From NCBI RefSeq assembly GCF_018139145.2, contig NC_059486.1, forward strand, positions 4,526,001-4,590,000: 64,000 bases of DNA. The letters run 5' to 3'. The notes below the pieces were generated by a model that was not told where the DNA came from, did not search any database, and saw only the letters and a program-made list of their open reading frames with translations. The stretch is from Gymnogyps californianus. Taxonomy: Eukaryota > Chordata > Aves > Accipitriformes > Cathartidae. Each line of letters opens with the position of its first letter. Positions within the stretch are counted from its first letter, which is position 1. Below, one piece after another: positions 26,201-38,200 of the stretch. The position numbers and the translations under genes are program-made.

Positions 26201-29200
26201 CGTATACATGTCTGTATACACGCAGCCTGTACACGTGCAGCCTCTGCTAAATCTTCTGTGTGGCTATGCAACCACCTCTGTACATGCATATGCATTCCTG
26301 TGCTTAGAACGATTGGTGTATGCGTACATCCCTGCCTGCTGACACCCGCCATACCTTCCAAGGTACGTCTCGTGTTTTCTATATGTAACGGACACAGACA
26401 CAGAAGAACATTGTTCCACTTGAGCACATCCACTCAGCTCCCCCCTTGCTCAGCTTGGAGAAAAATTTATCATGTTTGTTGCTTGTAAAGAGCTTGAGGG
26501 ATGTGAGCCAGACGTACAGAATCACTGAGGGGCAATGGATAAGCTTCCTGCCTGCAGTGGGTCTGCCAGCAAACATTAATCTTTGTCAGTGGTTTACTTT
26601 TTAAACAAATCTGTTTTAAAAGGGTATAGAAAGACATCAAAATAAAACCAAGCTAAAAGAACATTCATTAAATATTCCGTTCATGAAATATACAGCAGCA
26701 TGATCTAATGCACTGAAATACACAAACCTTCTGGTTAGATTCAGCTTATCTTTTGAGAGAATAAAATCTTTCAATAATAAATTAATCGTCATAAATAAAT
26801 TAGTCCACTGTGCATTCCATCAACCTATACCACCTTGATTTTTGTTTCATGCAATGCTGGGTTTGAACAAAGTGTCAGGGAAAAGTTTAGCTTTAGATGT
26901 AGTGGCTGGGCTGCAGGTTTGTCAGCTGAATTAGCTGTGGTTCTTGTAGCATCACAGCTTCAGTAACTGTTTTTCCCTGATGAGTCCATGAGTGGTATTG
27001 ATTTCCAATAACAAGCAGCTATATGGTGTGCATCCAGTAAAAGATGCCTAGCTAACTTTGGGCTCCCTTTCAATAATCCTCTGACATTCCTGTGACCTTA
27101 GAGAGCAACAGCAGTGCCCATGAACTTGAGTAATCCTCCAATTTCAATCAAGTGCCCCACTTAGAAATAAAGACAAACAGCTGTCGTAGCTTGTATGGTC
27201 ATATTTAGGTTTTTAGTAGCTTTCTGCACCAGCATAAGACCATGAACTCAATACTATCTATGAATGAAGTCACTAGCAATGTTCTAATATTTCTTCCACC
27301 CATTCCTCCCCTAGAGTACTTTGCACCTTGCAACCATCTTTGGAAAGAATATACAGCATTGCTTCATCCCACACAGATGAAATACATTCTCTGCTCTTGG
27401 AAGGAAACAGGCAACTGTGTAACATTGTGAGGCATCATGTCACAACAGTTGAAGGCAGGAAGTAAAAAACTGCTAGCAACCCCACTGTGTTCTGCTGAAA
27501 TAACACAAAAAGGGTTTAGGTAGTTTGTGACCAGCTGGGTTGAGATATAGCCAGAGATCTCATACTGGGATATGCAGTTTGATTCTTCTAAAGGTGCTGT
27601 CAGATCCTTACTCAAAAGAGAAGTGAGGCAGACCTTGGTTTTATGGTGGCGTATCTCATGTAATGCTGCAGGGTTGGTTTGGAGTATTTGGTTAGTATTG
27701 GTTCCCAGGCCTCTGCTCATCTAATAATCAGCAATGCTTTCTGTAGTACCTCAGTGTGCCAGCCAAATACTGACCCCCTGTCCCTTTTAGTTTGAAAGAG
27801 GTGAGGGAGCCAAGGCAGAATTAGCTGCTTTTGCAGTAGTCCCCGATGGACAGAGAGTGATTCACAATTCTCATACTCCAGAGCAAAGAAAAGGGACCAT
27901 GTAAGGTTTGTTTTAAATAATCTTTGTATTGCGTATACACAGCAAATTGTCACAGCAGCTTCTGAGCTGTCAAGCTTGTACTTGTCTTTTTGTAGCCCAT
28001 TGATGATCTCGAAAGCAGAAAATATCCACAACATATTGTGCTCTGGCCAACACAACTCCTGCGCAGGGACTTGGAAGTTGGGCTAGTGCAAAACACATGG
28101 ACCAGATCTGCATGGAAGGTGTCAGAAGATGGCACGTTCCCATGTCTTTTCATCTAACGCAGAATAAAGCTAGCTAATTACAGTCAAAGCTGTTCTAAAC
28201 AGAAGTTGACAGTCCAGGCTTTGCTACCTTGAGAGGGATGGAAAATATCCTTGGTCTTTTTAATAACCTTTCTGTTGTTTGTGATTGAATATGATCCAAT
28301 TGCTCTAATGGAGGAGAATATTATGCACAGCATGAGTCAGCAACACTTTCTTCCTGGAACAGCTGACAGCAAAGTAAGTTCCCAAACTCTCTGCAGAAAT
28401 ATTCCTCCCCCTAGATGAGGATCTGGACTGCATCCACCAATACCTGCTGGTGCCTCCCCTTGAGATGGACCTGTACTTGTCTGACTGGAATGTGGAACCA
28501 TCCAAAGTTCATTCGAGGTTAGAAGACACAACTCAATGTACAGCAAAAGCACGTGGGAGCCTGACGCAGAAGAAGAGAGGGAAGCCAGTCGCAGAAGTTC
28601 GGAGTGCCTGTGCATGTTCCAGCCATCGGGAGCTTTGAAATGAGGCCCTCAACAGCACTGGCAATGGGAGGATGTTAACAATTCCAAATGCTTAGGCTCA
28701 TCTGAGGTCATCCAGTAAACAAGACTGGGTTGTTTCTTGTAAAATACAGTTCTCCAGCCACCAGCTAAAGGGTGGTTGGGAGCAGATTTGAAAGCTACTA
28801 ATCAATATGTGCACTCTCCGCTCTGTGATAGGAAAAAATAAGACCAAAAAATCTTGCCCCATTAGGATGAATTAAATAAAGTGGCATATTTTGAAATACT
28901 AAATCTTTGAAGCATGCAATGGGCTCTTGAAAAGATGCTACGAATGAGTTTTCCCTGCTTTACTATATACTCCCTTCAGAGACTAAGCCCCCTGCCTGCT
29001 GACATTGCCCTGTTGCAATGTTCGTGTTGTGTTGAGAACAACCATCTGATACAATGTTCCAGCAAGTGCAAGACCGTGCACTGAAACGGGCCTGGTATCT
29101 GAACAGTCTCCCCATACAAATCCATGCTTCCACTGGAAATTTTTGCCAAGCAAAGCTACAGTCTGATAAGCAATCCCAAGTTTTGGATTGACTTTTGTTC

Positions 29201-32200
29201 CTTCTGTTGTGGCTGTTGGATATTTGCTGCCACTAGATAAAGTTTCTGGCAGCTACCAAATGATTAGCTATGGTGGGATCCAACATTTTCCTATGAAATG
29301 AGCATTTCTGCTAAAGGTGCCAGCCCGAAGCACGGCACTGCTGCTTTTTAAAGAATCCAGACATATTAAACCACCTAAATCACTCCCTGTCCAATGCCAA
29401 GTCACCCAGCCTCCTCCCTGCTCTGTGCTTAGGTCAGTCAATGTGCCAAATACTTCTTTCCTGTGAGCTGAGACCTCGCTCTGTGCCAAACCACATCCGC
29501 TGAGGTCTCTGCTCTCCACCTTGGACCTCAGGGGAGAGGAAGGGATGCAGGCGCATAGGCAAGACTCACATTTCACAAAGTTCCTACCAATTTTTAGAAA
29601 GTTTACAACAGAGCCCCAGACCTTAAAAGAACAGTGTGATTGCCACAAAGAACAGTGTGGGAAAACCAGTATACATGCATGTGCAGCCCTCCCACACGCA
29701 TACTGACTACCCCAGATATAGGCATACCCACAGATCAGCACCTACACACAAATGTTTTTGACACACTTATTCTCAGCATCCTGTTCTCTTACAGCAGCCT
29801 CAGTTGGAGGAAGGGAGAAAATATATTCCTTCTAACCTAATCTTCTAATGACCTTTCTGCCAACTCCACTTTCCTGCCTGTCTCTAAGGCAAGAACAAGA
29901 TCCCGATGTAGAGAGGGATTTTCCTCCTCAGAGGTCAGCAGGGTCTGTCTGCTAGATTGCGATGTGCTGCCCAATTGTTCTTAAGAGATTCAGGTAAATA
30001 ACGAGATAAGAAAATTGTTTATGATCACGGCTCTTGGGCCCCTTGCAGCTCTGCCAGAGTTCTTGCAGAGTCGAAGGACTGTGACTGTGCTGCAAACCTG
30101 GTGCAAGTGGGCTCCCATCGCCTCTTCCCTTCCTGGATTGTGAACTCCCTGCCAAGCCTGGCAGCAGGTCTCAGCCCTCTCACTCTGCCCTGCACGTTTC
30201 CTACAGCTGCCTGCAACTGCAGGGAAGAAAAGCAGGAGAGCAGGCAAAAGCGGCAACGTGCCATGATGGGTGGCTCCGAATGAGCTGGTACAAGCTAATA
30301 TTTAGAGGGTGACCATCTCAACTTTTGTTGAGAGGCTTTTAGAGCTCGCTAAGACATGCTCAATGGCTGTCTTCCAAAGCTGTCCCGTGGCAGTCTGGGG
30401 GCTGTGATGGATTCTCCTGGCAGGAGACGCCTGACTCCCTTGCTCCGTTCCCTCTCTCCGGGAGGATGCGGGAGACGGGCACTTCTCAATTGCAGGGCGT
30501 TCCTGGCTGCCATGCTGCCTGTCAGGGGGAGATTCATTAGCAGCAGGGAGGCGATTCTCTCTCCTCTCTGCTCTGGAATTGAAGTCGTTTGTCTCAGGAA
30601 GGAGCCCAGGCACCTCGATCACTGTGTGGCAGCTTCTGCTCAAGGGAGACAAGCACTTCGTCAATAAACAAGGAGCCTGGGGAATGGCTCCAGCTGACAG
30701 AGGACATTATTAACAACCAGCACTTTGGCTGAGGGTAGATCAGCCTCCCATTAGCTGCTTTAAGAGGGGAAAGAGAAATAGAGCTGAAGATGGTGGCCTT
30801 GAGAGGAGCTGGGAGTTTCGGCATCCCCCTGCAAAGTCCCCCGCTGCAAGGCCCAGGGTTAGCACAGCCCCCAAGGAGTGACTGTATATTTCCCCAGCGT
30901 CAGGGGTCTTCAAACTGTGGTAGCAGGAGACAGGCCCAGCTCAGGAACAGTTTCACTTCCCAGCGCACCATGGGTGAGCTCTGCTATGGAGGTCTTCCAG
31001 ACCAGAGTTTCCCCATCCCCTCTGTCCCTCTCTCAGTCTACCCTGGGTACAAGAGGTGACTTCCAGTATCTGCTGCTGCAGCTTCTTGCTTTGGAGGGCC
31101 TGTGGACCTTTGTGCAGCTCCTTCCCAAGCCATGCAGTGAAGAAGGCATTGAGGGGATCTGAGAGGAGGCTGTTCCACTGCCTTCACTCTTGGGAAGTAT
31201 TTAGTACAAGGAAGAGTAAGAAACGCCATCGTGCATGGCTGTGCACTTCTAGCTGCAACTGGAACTGGAGAAGCTGTTGACTCTTGTCACGGTTGGACTC
31301 CTAAACTCATCTCCTCAGGTGGAAGAAGCCTCTAAGCTCTAAAGCAACTGTTGATTCACCTTATAATCATACTTAATTTGCCACAGCACCATCAGGATGG
31401 AAGCAGAGAAATCCCTGCTTTGTTGTGACATTGATAGTTCATCCTTCTCGGTCCTACAGCCCTAGAGCTACCAGGAGAGTGAGTCCTTGGCTCCTGCACA
31501 AAAAAGCTTGTGGTGCAAGTACTCAGCCCATGGGTTAGGTCTTTGTAGAGCCTTTTGTTTGGAACCATACTTGCAAAGAAAGTTGTGAAATCTTTCAGCT
31601 GAATACCTGAGTGTCCAGCCAGCCTGCTGCATAGACAGGGTGTAGGATCAGTGTCATCTTGGTCTTCACAGTTCTTGAAGGAGGTAGCTCTCCATGCCAT
31701 GGCTTCTTATCACTGTGGAGCTGCAGCTGTGGTGGCTTCATAGCTAAGGGTGCATTCACTATCCTGTTCAGATCCTGTTGCCTGGGTGTGATGGTGAATT
31801 TTTTATGCAGTTTAGATCTCTTTTCAGACTGAATGCTCTTATGCTCAGCTTGAGATCAGAGGAAAATGTAGTGGGGACTCATCCCTTTTCTTTCAGAGAT
31901 GATTCTGTTACCACAACAGACCTAAAGTCCAGAGCTCAGAGCTGGCTCTAGGTTTAGGACCCTCCTATTATTCCAGGACTCGGGTGCTTGAAAATGGAAT
32001 GGATGGATCTAATGTCCAAATTCTTTGCTTCACATTATCTAGCCTGGGGCTGTTCAAATTTAGATTCAGGTGTGAGGCCATCTTTGGCAGTCTTGTGCAG
32101 GTAAACCGCTAGTTGATTTCTACTTGCAGAAAGCTGGAAAAACTTTGCTGCAAGACTGGCTCAAGGTCTCTCCCTTGTGGTTAAAAATTACTATCCTGGG

Positions 32201-35200
32201 TCTGAGAGTGTTGTAGGGTCCCTGGACTGCTGTCTCCAGGCTTGCTTCCACTGTGGCAGGAAAAGAATGAGGGACTTCTAGGTCTGCTGGTATTTATAAA
32301 CTGAAACAGGTCCCACCCAGATAAATGGTCCATTTTTGCCCCGAAACGAGCTCTGGACTCTGCTGCAAGCCCCTAAGTGGATTGCCTTCTGGCCAGCCTA
32401 GCTCTCTGGTGATTGAAAAGCCAAGAGCAGTCAGAAGGGGGGTGGGTAGGGATGCGATGTTCAGAGACTGTGTGGACCCAAACTAGCTGGATTCACTGAA
32501 CTCATCACTGAAATCACTTCTTGCGGTGCCTCTCTGTTTTAATTCTCCCTGAATCAGCCCTCTCCCATGAGTGAAACAATCTTGCCTGCAGATTGAGGGG
32601 GGTGGGAGGGATTTGAACATTAATCTGATGTAGATTATACATCCGCCTCCCTCTCTCCCCCCTTCTCACTCTCTCTCTCTCTCCCTCTCTTTCTGTCTGT
32701 TTCTCTCCCCTCCCTCTCCTTCCTGCTTCATCTCTTCAAGAAAGTGAACATAAAGTAAAAACACGGAGAGAGAGAGGCAGAGAGAGAAAAAGCTCCCTGA
32801 AGAGGGAAGCCTCAGCAGCCAGTAGCTGTTTGGATTTGCCTGGCGCTGCCTTTCTTGCTTTGCTCCCAAGGAATACCTTTAATGGGATCAGTTGCTTCAG
32901 TTCCTTTATAACCAAGTCCACCGGAAAGGCAGACTCAACATATTATGGGCAACTGTGTGAAGTCTCCACTGAGAAACCTCTCAAAAAAGGTATGTTCCCT
33001 GAATCAAAGTGTGTTGTGCGTTTCCAGCCCTGCTTCTTGGGATGGGTGACGTCGTGGGCAGATGGGAATGGGAGGTGGGAGAAACACAGAGATGCGTATG
33101 AAGGGTTCAGCTCTCTTCACCAGACTTTTTTTTGTAAGAGCTGCTCATGCAAGTGCAGCCGTTAGAGCCCGGGATGCTGAGAGCCATAACGTGTGTAAAT
33201 AAATGTGTGCATATGCATGCACATGAGTAGGCTTGTGTCCTGCTCCGTGTGTGTGTGTATAGCTGTCCTCTGGGTATGTGCAAGCTTGTGCTTGTCCATG
33301 TGCACAGTATGCTGGCACACATCTTCTGTATGGGCATCTTAATGTATGTGTATATGTGTGAGTTTGTGTGTGTGTGTGCACGTGCTTCAGTTGAGAGGTA
33401 TCTGCATGATTCTAGTCATGTGTGTCGTTTCTGTAGGGACATACATTGATGTACATGTGAATGGGTGTGTGTCTGTATGTATTCCTGTTGGTATGTAAGA
33501 ATATGCACACCTAATGAGCCCATCTCAAGTATGTGTGTGTCTGTAGCTCTTTATGTCTCTATGCACACTTCCTGAGGTGCGTGAGCAGGCGTGCAGTGTT
33601 TGTTGTGAGTGTATGGGGGGGAATTTTTGTGCGTCACACACGTATCCCTGCTTGCATGGCGCTCTGTGTGTGTGTATACCTGCTAGTGGATATCCTCACA
33701 GAAGTCTGTATGTAGACATGCGTGTGTTTCTATGTATATCCATCCTTGCATATACACAGATCTAGTTTTGTTGGTATGTGTTTGGGTACAGTAGACTGTT
33801 TTTCTCTGTGATCTGTTTGTCCATGCTTCTGTTTGTGAGTGGATACACTGGGCCCTGGCTGTGTGTTTGTGCATCATGTCGCACGTCAGCACGGCCCATG
33901 TGTCTACATGCTTGGGCCCAGCTGGACTTCATCTGCGAGCTGCCATGTGTATCTGTTAGGCTTCAACCCGCGGTCTGCTCTGTGCTGAGGTTTTACAGTG
34001 ATCCCAGGGCGAATTAGATTCAGGAACGACTCTGCTGTTAGGGACTAGATTGAAATGGGAATGAAGTGCCCCAGAAATATTTCTTGTTTGACTGAGGAAG
34101 GTCTTGCAGCACTGTGTACCTGTCAGCCGCACGGTTCTCGCTTAGCATTGCTGCAAATCTAATAACTCAGCAAAAAGCTATGCAATTCATTCCTTGTAAA
34201 TTAAAAAGTTACACTAAGCATCTGAAGTTTTGCAATGAGGGGCTAGCTCTGTGGAGACCTTGCTGACAGTGAAATGCCACTGCCATCAGCGTGCTCCACC
34301 CAGGAGACCTTGCCACCCAGAAAAGCTCCTCTGGGAGGGAGCTGTTGGGGAGAGGACCTCCCTAGCAGGGAGTTTCTTCTGGCCGGAGATCTGCCTCTTC
34401 TGTGTAGAAACACAGTTTGCTTGTTATCTCGGCTGCTGTAAACAAAGCCAGTAATGGCGCAGTGCTGCGGCGGGCGAGCTGGGATACACAAGGAGGGAAT
34501 TCATCACCAGGCAGTTAGGCAGTGCTGAGACCAGTCCCTAGGTCAGGGTGACCTTCAGGGAGAGGCAGAAGTAGTTGAAGTTCACCCAGATGTTGTACAT
34601 ACGAAAAACGAACTTGGTTGCTTGTAGGTCGCCTCCAACTTGCAATGAAAGGAGTTGGCTGCAGCTGTGCTCAACATGATCAAGGCAATTGCAATTAAAG
34701 TCTGACGTGTGGCCAGGCTGCTTGAATCAAAATGGATTCAAGAACTTATAAGCTCTCTGTCATCAATCTTCTAGGTAATTTATGCTTTCATTCCTAAAGG
34801 CTGCTTCAAATAATGCACTTTGTGCCTCGTTAGAAGGCCTGGGATGGCAGGACTAAAGAGAAAAAAGTTGCAAAGCTGAATTAGAGAATTTCTCAGACAT
34901 CGCTCCAGCTAGCCATGAATTAAGGCCTAGAGCACTCATCCTGACAGGTCCTGGGGCTCTGCCGTTCTTTTGATCATGACACACATGACTATAGTGGAGA
35001 CTTTGCAGATCAGTCCTAACATTGCACAGCTTCACTTGGATGTTTTATGATCCCAGTCTTTTTTCTCAGATTTTACCTTGGGCAAACTCATTTTGCTGAA
35101 ATGGTAAAGAGGAGGGACTGTAGACAACGTGTGTGAAAGCTGCTCTTGGGTGACAGACTGGTCTCTTGAATACATGATTTCAGCCCGAAATTTGGGAGTC

Positions 35201-38200
35201 ACTCCCAGGCACCGGCTGGCTTGGTCTGGGACTGGCTGACACGGGGGTACCTTGCCTGTTCAGGTGGCAATGCTCAGGGTTTGTTTCCACAATGTCTGCT
35301 GTTGGCAGCTTCACTTTCCCACTGTCGCAGTGTCCCCCCAGTGATCCCAGCAGCCAGCCGGGCTGCCTTTCCCTCTGAGAGGCACTGCAGTCGGGATGAA
35401 GAGGCCCTTCCGGGCTTGCTGCTCTGCAAAGTCCTTCTGACATGCAGGCAGGAAGATGAAGTGAATCCTGTTGCCCTTCTGCTGTGCAGAAAGGAAAAGC
35501 TTTGGCATCCAGGTCCCTCACTCTGCCACCCTTCACCATCACTACGGCCATCTCTAAATCAGCCTGGTCTCTTCCCTCTCCACAATCTGCTGGTCTGACA
35601 CAGCCAAGGGCTGGACTCAGCCAGGAAGGGTAGTGGTCCTTTGCTTGGGGAAGGGACAGGGAAAGCCTGAGCTCCCCAGTCCTGTCCTTGCATTTTCCTT
35701 GTCGTGCATGCTGCTGTTTCCCCTGATGTTGCTTTGCCCCATACCCATATCACAGCTCCCTTCCCGGCTCTGCTGGGATGTAGGAGGAACATGGTGGAGG
35801 GAACTTTTGGGGATACTTGTGGGAGAAACCTGGGGGGCTGCTGGCAGAGGGAACATCGAATGCCATAAATCCTGCCTGCAGTGGCAGAGCGGGGCAGGGA
35901 GCCCCTGTTGGGGTCTCGCTAAGCCGTGCACCTTGTTGTCCTGGCACTGCAGTGGGTTGTCTGGTCAGGATCCTTGGTGGCTCTTGGCAACTGTTTCGTC
36001 AAACTGGCAATCTCTATCCGCACAGGAAAATAATGGGATGACCATTCTGTGGTACTGCTCTGTGGCTTGGTAATAAACTCTATTGACTGGAAGGGTCAGC
36101 AAACAAGGATTAGGGGCTGTGGGGCCTTCGATCTTTCACGTGGCTTCACTGGAATTAAACACAGAACTGATGTGGGCTATTTTAAGTGATTCAAATTATT
36201 TAGTATATTAAACTGAAAAATGTGCCAGGGAATAAAGCTGATAATTTTGAAAATACATTGCACTGATATCATGAAGCTGTGCAGTTCAACGCAGATGCCT
36301 TGACATTTCGCTGAGCTAGTAATACGCCGTTTGTGGACGGATGCTCATCTTTCAGGTGTTTAAGGACAAGTGTCTTTCAGGTTTTTAAGGACAAGTGTCC
36401 TATGTGTCAGATTTAATCAGAGACAGATTCCTTCCTCATCCATGACTGCAATGAAAATGCTTTTTTGCTTCATCATTTTTTTTTCTCCATGGCTTGCTTT
36501 TTGAGTTGTTTTTATTTTGATGCTTGATATTCACATGACATTATACATGAGCAGATTGGTGTAAGGCTGCGTACAGAAAGGCGAACTACAAACCATGTGT
36601 GCAATATAATAGCACATGGCAGACACAGCAAGTAGATACAATAGACTCGGACAAGTGTGAATGGGGCGTGTGTGCGTATTTGGTCTTTTAGCCTGAAAAA
36701 GCACCTCAGGCTTTAAGGAAAGGGTTAATAGAGACAATGACAATTGACAGAGCTTCTCTGATCACCCCTGGGAACACTGGCTGTAAAAGTAGAATCATTC
36801 CTGAAGAGGAATCTGATGTATGATTAATGTTTATTCTATAAAACCAAGGGTCCTGTGGGTTGTGCTGGCTTTTTATAGCTGCATGGGAATATCAGGATAA
36901 GAGTTTTCTTGCAGAGCCAGGGAAATGCATTTCTATAAAAGGAAAGCAGTGCCTCCTTATAAAATCCAGTGCTGGATTCTGTTCTGGAGCCCTAGCTTAG
37001 CAGGACCTGTGCACTTAGGAAAGTGTGCAAATGCAAACAGATAAAAATGTGCCCATGCCTGATCTCTACTTTGGGACTGTCAGTGATTAGAAGAGGCCAG
37101 TGCAGCAACTGCCTGAGACCCTGAGGATGTAACTAATTAGAAGTGGCACGGGAAGTGTGAGCCTGCAGTTGGCAGAGCCACCTGATGCTCTAAACGGCCT
37201 TCTAATAATATTATAAAGTGTGTGATGCTGTGTTGCTGAAGTGTAACATGGAGCCTAGCACAGTGCCTTTGTGCAGGCTCTGCCTGGTGTCCTGGGGATG
37301 CCCTGGCTGACAGGGCTCTGCCAGCAGCTTCGCCCTGGGCACAGGCTGGCACACGTACTGTTAGGTTCGGGCGTGCTTGTGCTTTGCAGCTCATTCAAGG
37401 GATCGTTAACTCTGGAGCTGATAGTGGGAGCGTGGCCCTTTGGGCTGTGTCTGGGTAGATGTGAGCAGTGCTGAGAGTTTGATGTCGTTTCAAAGCAAAA
37501 TTCTCCTGGTTGGTTGTACTTCTATCAGCTTTTGAAAGTGAACTCCTGGACTTACTGCTTCTGTACAAATCCTACTAGATCAGCGGGGGGGATGCAGTGT
37601 GGACCAGGTGAAGGAAATTTAGCAATAATGTCTCTGTGAGGCGGTTCAGTAAAACTTCAGAGCAACGGCTGGGCGAGACGGGGAGGTAACATCCTCTGTT
37701 GTGTTGTTTGCTTGCTGCTGGTTGGCTGGGAAGATCCGCCATGAGGAGAAGACGTGCTATAAGGCTGTCCAGACGAGCGAAGAGGGGCCGTCGGCTTGCG
37801 AGTACCAGGGTCCACTCATGGTGCTGGCCCAGAACTGCGCCGTCATGCACAACCTGCTGGGGCCAGCATGCATCTTCCTGAGGAAGGGCTTCGCAGAAAA
37901 CAGGCAGCCTGTACGTAAGTTACACCCAGCCGGGCGAGACATGCACAAAGCCACGTGGATGCGAGCCGGGGATGTGGAGCTGCCTGCATGCTCCGTCTGC
38001 GTGGAGCTCTCTAACCCCCAGCCCTGGGTCTTGAGCATCCCGGCTCCAGCTCCAAGTGCAAATACAATCACAGGCAAATGTCTAAGCTGAAGGATGTGCA
38101 GAGATATCCCCATGCCTAAACACCAAGAAAGGAGGATTCTAAAAATGCAGCTGTGGAAGATAGATCCAAGCCTACACTCAAGTAGGCATAATCATATGGA

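Noticed and set aside
25384..26433. 349-codon minus-strand open frame
   Set aside because: Much of it overlaps the GC-rich island, where stop codons are rare; composition is Pro/Arg/Gly/Ala-rich and no domain is recognisable.
33249..34017. Cys/Val-rich small frames across the TG repeats
   Set aside because: Produced by translating TG/TGTA repeats.
34561..34680. Possible CR1 LINE 3' fragment (AGGTCGCCTCCAACTT resembles a CR1 motif)
   Set aside because: The match is short and lacks the typical terminal repeat; not enough to call.
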